From assembly GCA_017387165.1 (NCBI GenBank), contig JAFOFS010000171.1:1-10578 (forward strand): DNA of 10,578 nt, in the 5' to 3' direction. The position numbers were made by a program, and so were the translations under genes. The stretch's first letter is position 1. Each line of letters starts with the position of its first letter. This stretch comes from Clostridia bacterium. GTDB lineage: Bacteria > Bacillota > Clostridia > Oscillospirales > Acutalibacteraceae. The notes below the pieces were generated by a model. The model saw only the letters and a list, made by a program, of their open reading frames with translations. It had not been told where the DNA came from and ran no database searches. Positions 6,033-10,578 of the stretch are shown piece after piece.

Positions 6033-7490
6033 ATGGTGCTGGGCATTTGTCCGGCGGTTGCCACCACGCCGGAGCCGGTCATTGCAGGCGATCTCAACAA
6101 CGACAGGAAAATCAACAGCTTCGATCAACGCCTGTTGTTGCAGGCAAGCGGCGGAAAGGCCGACATCGATCGCAACAACGTCGTGGACGAGCGGGATGCC
6201 GATCTGCTGTGGCGGTTGTCACTCGGTCTGCTGACCGAGGACGAACTGGGAGAGATCATCGAGCAGACACCGACCGAGATCCCCACCTCCACCACGACAA
6301 GCCGTGAGCCGACCTCCTCGGTCACCTCGTCGGAGGCGGAAACGACAACCGGAAGCTCCCCCTCCACCGCAAAACCGCCGCCGTCGCTGACCACAACGAC
6401 AACCACCACGACCACGACTACGACGACCACAACCACAACCACAACCACCACCAAAAAGACCACCACGACCACCACGACCAAGCCGACCACCTCGACCACC
6501 AAGCCGTCGGGTGGAGCAAGCGCACCGGTGGCGCAGGTGCGGCCGACGGTGGATAAGGTAACCGTGCCGCCGTATACACCCACCCTCAAGAGCGGCGGCA
6601 AAGCAAACTCGGAATTTGATCTGACGGTCAAAAACACCAACAGCGGCAAGACCTACAACAACAAGACCAAGGAAAATCTGCAGCTGTTGCTCACCTTCAT
6701 CGTCAAGGCGGAATGCGGACAGGCCTCCTTCGCCCCCAACTCCACCGAGGGCTGGAAGGCGCAGGCGGTGGCGGCCTACACCCACCTCTGCTATCAGGCA
6801 CGCACCAACGGCAAATACACCTACAATTTCTGGGTGCCGAACAACAAGGACGTCAATCTGGACCTCGCCCACGACCGCCGCATTTACGAAGCGGTCGGAG
6901 AGGTGGTCGGCATCAACATTCTGATCAACGGCAAGGAAGCCATCTGCGCCTACTACTCGGGCAGCTGTCCCGGCACCACACGCAACAACTACACCGGCTG
7001 GGATCTCCCCTACATACAACCGGTGTACAGTCCCGAAACGGTGGAGCTTTGCGAAAAATACGGCTACACCCTCAATTCCACCGTCACCGTGACGATGGAC
7101 GAATTATTGGAAACGCTGGGCGACACCTTCGGCAAGACCATCTACGCCGACACGAAGGACGGCTGTTATCCGCTGTACGCGACCAGCTGGTCGGGAGCGC
7201 ACGTCGATAAGACCAATCTGTACTACAAATCCGGCTCCTCCAAAGTGTATTTGACCGGACATCAGGTACGCACCTATATGGGCTGGAAATCCGCCTCGTT
7301 CGTGGTGACCGGTATGAAGGGGAACACGATGACCGTTTCGGTCTCCGCCCACGGTCACGGTATGGGCTACACGCAGGTCGGCGCCGCCATCTTCGCCAAC
7401 GAATACGGCTGGACCTACGATCAGATCCTCGCCCATTACTATTGCATCACCGCCAAATCCACCCATCAGCTGTACAAAGCCAACTGGTAA
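6033..7490 (+). CDS. Secreted dockerin-like / Thr-rich linker / SpoIID-LytB domain protein
   Basis: Numbering is from ATG 6033. Residues about 19-67 form two dockerin-type calcium loops: D-L-N-N-D-R-K-I-N-S-F-D (20-31) and D-I-D-R-N-N-V-V-D-E-R-D (44-55), each followed by a Leu-rich helix. A Thr/Pro/Ser linker (about 79-180) includes 21 consecutive Thr (120-140). The rest (about 210-475) is a SpoIID/LytB lytic transglycosylase domain: VKAECGQ with probable catalytic Glu227, GWKAQAVAAYTHLCYQ (240-255), YYSGSCPGTT (307-316) and AHGHGMGYTQVGAA (439-452). It should cleave glycan strands outside the cell. Reading back from 6033, the frame continues through I-R-Y-W-L-K-R-S-I-A-A-A-A-V-G-A, completing a normal signal peptide, so translation probably begins at ATC 5985 rather than 6033. 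It has its own promoter and terminator, and is divergent from dacF. Domain calls are strong; a docking partner is not visible. Confidence 0.88.
   Translation: MVLGICPAVATTPEPVIAGDLNNDRKINSFDQRLLLQASGGKADIDRNNVVDERDADLLWRLSLGLLTEDELGEIIEQTPTEIPTSTTTSREPTSSVTSSEAETTTGSSPSTAKPPPSLTTTTTTTTTTTTTTTTTTTTTKKTTTTTTTKPTTSTTKPSGGASAPVAQVRPTVDKVTVPPYTPTLKSGGKANSEFDLTVKNTNSGKTYNNKTKENLQLLLTFIVKAECGQASFAPNSTEGWKAQAVAAYTHLCYQARTNGKYTYNFWVPNNKDVNLDLAHDRRIYEAVGEVVGINILINGKEAICAYYSGSCPGTTRNNYTGWDLPYIQPVYSPETVELCEKYGYTLNSTVTVTMDELLETLGDTFGKTIYADTKDGCYPLYATSWSGAHVDKTNLYYKSGSSKVYLTGHQVRTYMGWKSASFVVTGMKGNTMTVSVSAHGHGMGYTQVGAAIFANEYGWTYDQILAHYYCITAKSTHQLYKANW
6390..6479 (+). repeat. Thr-codon tract (AC-rich low-complexity repeat)
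   Basis: Twenty-one consecutive ACN codons (6390-6452), two Lys codons, then seven more ACN codons (6459-6479) encode the poly-Thr core of the linker. ACA, ACC, ACG and one ACT are mixed, so the DNA is not a perfect microsatellite, but AC-rich units such as ACAACC recur and could still slip or recombine. Such linkers separate modules of secreted enzymes and may be O-glycosylated. Confidence 0.9.
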
Positions 7491-7491
7491 C

Positions 7492-7526
7492 AAAAAACGG
7501 AGCAAGAAGTTTCTTGCTCCGTTTTT
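7492..7526 (+). terminator. Terminator of the dockerin-SpoIID gene (works in both directions)
   Basis: CGGAGCAAGAA (7498-7508) and TTCTTGCTCCG (7511-7521) pair perfectly over 11 bp, flanked by A6 and T5. The stem starts just after the TAA at 7488-7490. The flanking A and T runs make it a good terminator on either strand. Confidence 0.88.
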
Positions 7527-7527
7527 C

Positions 7528-7579
7528 TCTACCAAAGAAAAGAGCGAGAGTTTTCACTCCCGCTCTTTTTGTTGGTAGA
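7528..7579 (-). terminator. Second terminator, serving the converging zinc-ribbon gene
   Basis: AAAAGAGCG (7538-7546) pairs with CGCTCTTTT (7561-7569), and inside it GAGT with ACTC around TTTC, with one A/C mismatch between. An outer TCTACCAA/TTGGTAGA helix (7528-7535 with 7572-7579) lengthens it. It lies nine bases past the TGA at 7588-7590, and T-rich sequence follows on both strands. Tandem stems insulate the two converging genes. Confidence 0.75.
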
Positions 7580-7587
7580 ATAGGGTA

Positions 7588-9246
7588 TCAGTTGATCGAG
7601 GCAAAGACCATCTCGTACAGCTCGTCGATGCTGTACACCGGCACGATGTAGCTGACGCTGTCGTCCAGCTTCTTCGCCTTGCCGCTGCCCTTGTACATAT
7701 AGAGGTCGCCCTCTTCGCTGCTGTCGCTCACGTCATACAGGAACAGCACCTGGCCGCCCGGCAGAATCTCGAAATCGTCCACGTCGTCGTAGATCTTCTT
7801 GGCCTTGCTCTTGAACACCTTGAACGAGCCGTCGTCGGTCTTGTAATAGATCTTGCCCGATTCCTTATCGTAAGTGATGGAAACGACGTCGGAATCCGCG
7901 CGTTTGCCATCCACCCACAGCTCGTAACTCTCTTTTTCTTCGTTGTATTCCTTGCGGCAGATGACCTTGCCGTCCACTACCGTGTAGCTGTAGACGTCCT
8001 CATCGATCTGCTTGCCTTCCTTCGCCTTGGCGCCGTTGACCTTGGTTTCGTACAGATCGGTGGTCTCGTCCTCGTCGCTCTCGCCCTGATAGTACAGCTT
8101 CTTGCCGTCCTCGGAGAAGATGATGTTGTAGGCATCCTCAACCTCGAACAGCTCGGTCTTATCCTTGGACGCGATGATTTTCACGTAATCGTCGCCGTCC
8201 TTGCCCATAAACATCAGCACCGGCTTCTCCGCGGCATAAGACATCACAGAGGACACGTTCTCGTAAACGAGCTCGGACTTGTTGCCGTTGTAGAAGTACA
8301 GCGATCTCTCACCGTCTTCGTCCTCGGTGATATAATAGGCGTCGCCGTTATCGTACACCTTGACCACGCGGGTCACGTCACGGGCGATCTCCTTGCGATC
8401 CTTGTTGAATTTCTTGACGTACAGTTTGTCTTCGTCGGTGAAATAGAACTCCTCCAGATCCTCGGAAACATGGTACAGATCAATGCTGTCGCTGCTGCCG
8501 AGCTTGTCGCGCTTATCCTTGCCGACCTTCTGGACGTAGTAAGCGCCTTCGCTTTGATAGAAGACCTTCTTACCGTCCTTGGTCACCACGAAGCCTTCGA
8601 CGTCCGAGGCGATCTTTTCGGAATCCTTCAGGTTGCTCTGATAGAGGTTGCCCTCTTTCTGATAAGTAACGCGGTCACCCTTCTCGTTGACGAGGAAGTG
8701 GGAAACGTCGCCGGCGATCTTCTGCGCCTTTTCGGGCTTGGTCGGGGAGCACCAGTACAGGTCGCCTTCCTCCACGAAGAACAGCTTGTCGCCATCCGCC
8801 GACAGCTGATGCATCGCGTAGACAGACGGCTCGTCAGTGATGACGTCGCCGCCCTTGTGCAGGGTGGAATAGATCAGCTCGCCATCCTTAACGTACAGCG
8901 CGTGATCCGGCGTGCCGCCGCTGAACAGGGAGATGATGACGACCAGCAAGATAACCGCCGCCAACACCGCGCCGGCGATCTTCAAAATCTTCTTCGGAAC
9001 TTTATCCAGCAGCGCTTTGGCGCTGGCCACCACGGCGCTGAGCGCTTCATTCTTCTCCGCGGCAGGAACTTCCTCGGCGCAGACCTCCTCGATCGGGGCG
9101 ACCTCAACGGCCGGAATTTCCTCGGCAACGACCGCCTCTTCCGCAACCGCCGCTTCCTCTGCGATCGTCTCCGCCGCCGTGCCGCAATCGCCGCAGAACA
9201 GCGCGTCTTCGGGTAACGGTTTGTTACAATTCGGACAATGTTTCAT
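7588..9246 (-). CDS. Zinc-ribbon single-pass membrane protein with propeller-like extracellular repeats
   Basis: This 552-residue protein has three parts. A zinc ribbon C4-P-N-C7 ... C18-G-D-C21 opens the chain. An acidic Ala/Glu/Val-rich linker (about 24-68) leads to a short helix and one membrane segment (about 88-108, ILKIAGAVLAAVILLVVIISLF) preceded by KVPKK, so the zinc ribbon is predicted inside and the rest outside. The outer 430 residues contain about 40-residue units of the type 'D-V-x-x-F-x-V-x-x-D-G-K-x-V-x-Y-x-x-x-G-x-L-Y', for example around IAGDVSHFLVNEKGDRVTY and IASDVEGFVVTKDGKKVFY, as in TolB/DUF5050-like beta-propellers. The region is rich in Asp, Glu, Lys and Tyr. The ATG at 9246 is chosen because AAGGAGG lies nine bases upstream and a promoter overlaps the longer frame. 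Function is unknown; an envelope sensor or scaffold is plausible. Confidence 0.85.
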   Translation of the reverse strand: MKHCPNCNKPLPEDALFCGDCGTAAETIAEEAAVAEEAVVAEEIPAVEVAPIEEVCAEEVPAAEKNEALSAVVASAKALLDKVPKKILKIAGAVLAAVILLVVIISLFSGGTPDHALYVKDGELIYSTLHKGGDVITDEPSVYAMHQLSADGDKLFFVEEGDLYWCSPTKPEKAQKIAGDVSHFLVNEKGDRVTYQKEGNLYQSNLKDSEKIASDVEGFVVTKDGKKVFYQSEGAYYVQKVGKDKRDKLGSSDSIDLYHVSEDLEEFYFTDEDKLYVKKFNKDRKEIARDVTRVVKVYDNGDAYYITEDEDGERSLYFYNGNKSELVYENVSSVMSYAAEKPVLMFMGKDGDDYVKIIASKDKTELFEVEDAYNIIFSEDGKKLYYQGESDEDETTDLYETKVNGAKAKEGKQIDEDVYSYTVVDGKVICRKEYNEEKESYELWVDGKRADSDVVSITYDKESGKIYYKTDDGSFKVFKSKAKKIYDDVDDFEILPGGQVLFLYDVSDSSEEGDLYMYKGSGKAKKLDDSVSYIVPVYSIDELYEMVFASIN

Positions 9247-9255
9247 AAAGAATAT

Positions 9256-9262
9256 CCTCCTT
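9256..9262 (-). promoter_or_regulatory. Ribosome binding site of the zinc-ribbon gene
   Basis: AAGGAGG on the minus strand, nine bases before ATG 9246. It shows that the in-frame ATG further upstream at 9333 is not the start. Confidence 0.8.
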
Positions 9263-9292
9263 ACAATTCCCCATATATAGGGCTTTGGTGTT

Positions 9293-9321
9293 ATTTTAAC
9301 ACAACTTTTAGAATAAATCAA
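9293..9321 (-). promoter_or_regulatory. Sigma-A promoter of the zinc-ribbon gene
   Basis: Minus-strand TTGATT (9316-9321) and TAAAAT (9293-9298) are separated by 17 bases, with a predicted start near 9286 and a leader of about 40 bases. Confidence 0.7.
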
Positions 9322-9372
9322 CCTTTTTCCCATTTCTCGTCGGAAATACTGTATGCTTCCTCCGATTTCAAC

Positions 9373-9401
9373 TTGCCTTTTTATGACGATAAGTGTATAC
9401 T
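9373..9401 (+). promoter_or_regulatory. Sigma-A promoter of the ZIP transporter gene
   Basis: TTGCCT (9373-9378) and TATACT (9396-9401) are spaced by 17 bases. The -10 box lies inside an inverted repeat (9393-9407). The predicted start near 9408 gives a very short leader containing the GGAGGTG ribosome site. Confidence 0.7.
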
Positions 9402-9407
9402 ATACAC
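9393..9407 (+). promoter_or_regulatory. Perfect inverted repeat over the -10 box, candidate operator
   Basis: GTGTATA-C-TATACAC is a perfect 7+1+7 inverted repeat covering the -10 hexamer of the ZIP gene. A repressor dimer bound here would block RNA polymerase. A metal-responsive regulator would suit the transporter, but the motif does not match a metalloregulator box I can name with certainty. Confidence 0.5.
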
Positions 9408-9420
9408 GGAGGTGTTCTCG

Positions 9421-10173
9421 ATGGATATGGTATTGTTAACCGCGGCCGGTGTCGGCGGCGCCACGATTTTCGGCTCGCTCATCGGTTTCGTATTTAAAAA
9501 GATCTCCCATAAATTTTCCGATATCGTCCTTTCCTTTGCGGCCGGCGTGATGCTGGCAGCGGCGGTGCTGGGACTGGTCCTCCCCTCGCTGGAATACGGC
9601 GGACAGTGGGGCCTGCTCATCACGGTGGCCGGCATCTTTGCCGGCGCGGTGTGCTTAAACCTCATCGACAAGCTGGTTCCGCACCTGCACAAGATGGTGG
9701 GAACCGATCTGGAGGAGCATCGCAACGCCGATCTCAACAAGGTACTGCTGTTCGTTGCCGCCATTGCCATTCACAATCTGCCTGAGGGCATTGCGGCCGG
9801 TGTCGGCTTCGGCTCGGGGGACACGGCGCAGGCGCTGCTCATCGCAGGCGGTATCGCCCTGCAGAATATTCCCGAGGGTATGGTCATCATCGGCCCGATG
9901 CTGGCGGCAGGCGTTTCTCCCAAAAAGACCTTCCTTTGCGCGTTGGCAACCGGTCTGGTGGAGGTGGTCGGCACTCTCGTCGGCTACTTTGCAGTTCACG
10001 TCGCCTCCTTCATTCTGCCGTTTGCGTTGGCCTTTGCAGGCGGCACGATGCTGTATGTGATCAGCGACGAAATGATCCCCGAGACCCACGCCCACGGCGG
10101 TCAGAGGGGAGCGACTTACGCGCTGTTGGTCGGCTTCTGCGTGATGCTGGTCAGCGACGTCTTACTGGGATAA
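9421..10173 (+). CDS. ZIP-family divalent metal transporter, GufA-like subgroup
   Basis: This 250-residue membrane protein should import zinc or a related divalent metal into the cytoplasm. About eight hydrophobic segments are visible. The metal-binding helices carry HNLPEGIAAGVGFG (118-131) and ALQNIPEGMVI (146-156). The Q-N in the second motif, where many ZIPs have H-N, is usual for GufA-type members. DEMIPETHAHG (216-226) near the C-terminus is also typical. The cytoplasmic loop between the third and fourth segments (about 86-106, HLHKMVGTDLEEHRNAD) is short with three His and no long His-rich tract. The ATG at 9421 follows GGAGGTG; an upstream in-frame extension exists but would cover the promoter. 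It stands alone between its promoter and a strong terminator and is divergent from the zinc-ribbon gene. Metal specificity is not decidable from sequence. Confidence 0.93.
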   Translation: MDMVLLTAAGVGGATIFGSLIGFVFKKISHKFSDIVLSFAAGVMLAAAVLGLVLPSLEYGGQWGLLITVAGIFAGAVCLNLIDKLVPHLHKMVGTDLEEHRNADLNKVLLFVAAIAIHNLPEGIAAGVGFGSGDTAQALLIAGGIALQNIPEGMVIIGPMLAAGVSPKKTFLCALATGLVEVVGTLVGYFAVHVASFILPFALAFAGGTMLYVISDEMIPETHAHGGQRGATYALLVGFCVMLVSDVLLG

Positions 10174-10217
10174 AAAGAAAAGCGACTCATTTGCAAAAAT
10201 GAGTCGCTTTTCTTTTT
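10172..10217. terminator. Bidirectional terminator between converging genes
   Basis: A perfect 19-bp stem, left arm 10172-10190 and right arm 10199-10217, with an 8-base loop TTGCAAAA. Its core is GCGACTCAT/ATGAGTCGC flanked by A-rich and T-rich ends, so it ends transcription from both sides. It overlaps the stop codons of both the ZIP gene and the acetyltransferase gene. Confidence 0.92.
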
Positions 10218-10578
10218 AATCGAATGCCCAACCGAAATAGGACGGACGGGTCGCCGCTTCGGTCAGCGGCAGCCACAGCGCAAACGGGCGGTCCCCCTGC
10301 GGCAAGCGGAAGACGCCCTCCCGACATCCCAACGCGGTCACGATACCGCCGAGGGAGGGTGGGGTGCCCAACAGCTCGGTGACCACCAAGCGGTCGCCCT
10401 CGCGACGGGCGGCCAGCAAACAATCCGCCGTGGCGTAAAAGTTGTATTGCGCCGCGAAAAAGCGGAGGTTTTCCCCCTCCTGAACCACCCCGTCGGGCGG
10501 CAGCAGACGGCGGCGACGGGCGGCAAATTCCGACGGCGTCAGTGTTTCCAAGACCGCTGCCGCTTCGGCGGCCGGCAC
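10216..10578 (-). CDS. Probable GNAT-family N-acetyltransferase, C-terminal part
   Basis: Only the last 120 residues are in the window and the frame is open to the right edge. The GTG at the very edge is not shown to be a start. The segment reads as the end of an acyl-CoA-dependent acetyltransferase: alternating strands (NFYATADCLLAARREGDRLVVTELLG), a 'LGCREGVFRLP' turn, then DRPFALWLPLTEA and a closing PSYFGWAFD. The pattern 'PFxMxxxL...YFGxAFD' ends many uncharacterised clostridial GNAT proteins. The acetyl-CoA-binding loop is not clearly seen here and may be degenerate. It converges on the ZIP gene and shares its terminator. The family call is moderate and the substrate unknown. Confidence 0.55.
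   Translation of the reverse strand: MPAAEAAAVLETLTPSEFAARRRRLLPPDGVVQEGENLRFFAAQYNFYATADCLLAARREGDRLVVTELLGTPPSLGGIVTALGCREGVFRLPQGDRPFALWLPLTEAATRPSYFGWAFD

Noticed and set aside
8470..9216. 248-codon open frame on the plus strand
   Set aside because: Antisense to the zinc-ribbon gene, with no promoter or ribosome site.
9269..9282. CCCC-ATATATA-GGG near-palindrome in the leader of the zinc-ribbon gene
   Set aside because: Only three outer G-C pairs match; the inner bases do not pair, so it falls short of a supported operator or hairpin.
9247..9333. Longer N-terminus for the zinc-ribbon protein starting at 9333
   Set aside because: The extension covers a good promoter and the ribosome site that serves ATG 9246, and the zinc ribbon begins right at the shorter start.
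9238..9420. Longer N-terminus for the ZIP transporter from 9238
   Set aside because: It would contain the ZIP promoter and palindrome. The start at 9421 has GGAGGTG at proper distance and gives the normal length.
1..10578. tRNA, rRNA, CRISPR array, insertion sequence, prophage or toxin-antitoxin module
   Set aside because: Both strands were read for cloverleaf, regularly spaced repeat, transposase and small paired-gene signs; none was seen.

Overview
The window looks like chromosome from a Gram-positive, low-oxygen gut-type Clostridia, most likely Oscillospiraceae/Ruminococcus-like. Supporting signs are purine-rich AGGAGG ribosome sites, consensus sigma-A promoters with 17-bp spacers, teichoic-acid-type genes, a clostridial-style D-Ala-D-Ala carboxypeptidase and a type I dockerin module. 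This placement is inference; there is no rRNA or marker gene here. No tRNA, CRISPR array, insertion sequence or prophage is visible, and no gene-free stretch exceeds about 190 bases.

Left block (1-5845, all on the minus strand, so read right to left). A D-alanyl-D-alanine carboxypeptidase (dacF-like) ends in its own terminator. Next comes pgi (glucose-6-phosphate isomerase) behind a clear promoter, followed closely by a small P-loop protein and a CofE/F420-ligase-like protein, which look like one operon. After a hairpin comes a TagB/TagF-family glycerol/ribitol-phosphate polymerase, then a nucleotidyltransferase that reads as TarI (ribitol-5-phosphate cytidylyltransferase) rather than housekeeping IspD. 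The tarI gene has its own near-perfect promoter and runs off the left edge. tagF and tarI point to polyol-phosphate polymer (wall teichoic acid or capsule) synthesis.

Right block (5846-10578). Divergent from dacF is a secreted protein that fuses a dockerin-like calcium-binding module, a Thr-rich linker with 21 consecutive Thr, and a SpoIID/LytB peptidoglycan-lytic domain. Its ribosome site points to an ATC rather than any normal start codon. A double terminator separates it from a converging gene for a zinc-ribbon, single-pass membrane protein with a large repeat-containing extracellular region. Divergent from that is a GufA-type ZIP metal transporter whose -10 box lies in a perfect 15-nt inverted repeat. 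A 19-bp stem terminator then separates it from the C-terminal part of a probable GNAT acetyltransferase that runs off the right edge.

Much of the window concerns the cell envelope: polymer synthesis (tarI, tagF), peptidoglycan trimming (dacF), glycan-strand cleavage with possible protein docking (dockerin-SpoIID) and a membrane-anchored putative sensor. The best candidates for something undescribed are the dockerin-SpoIID fusion with its odd start, the orphan CofE-like/P-loop pair behind pgi, and the zinc-ribbon membrane protein.
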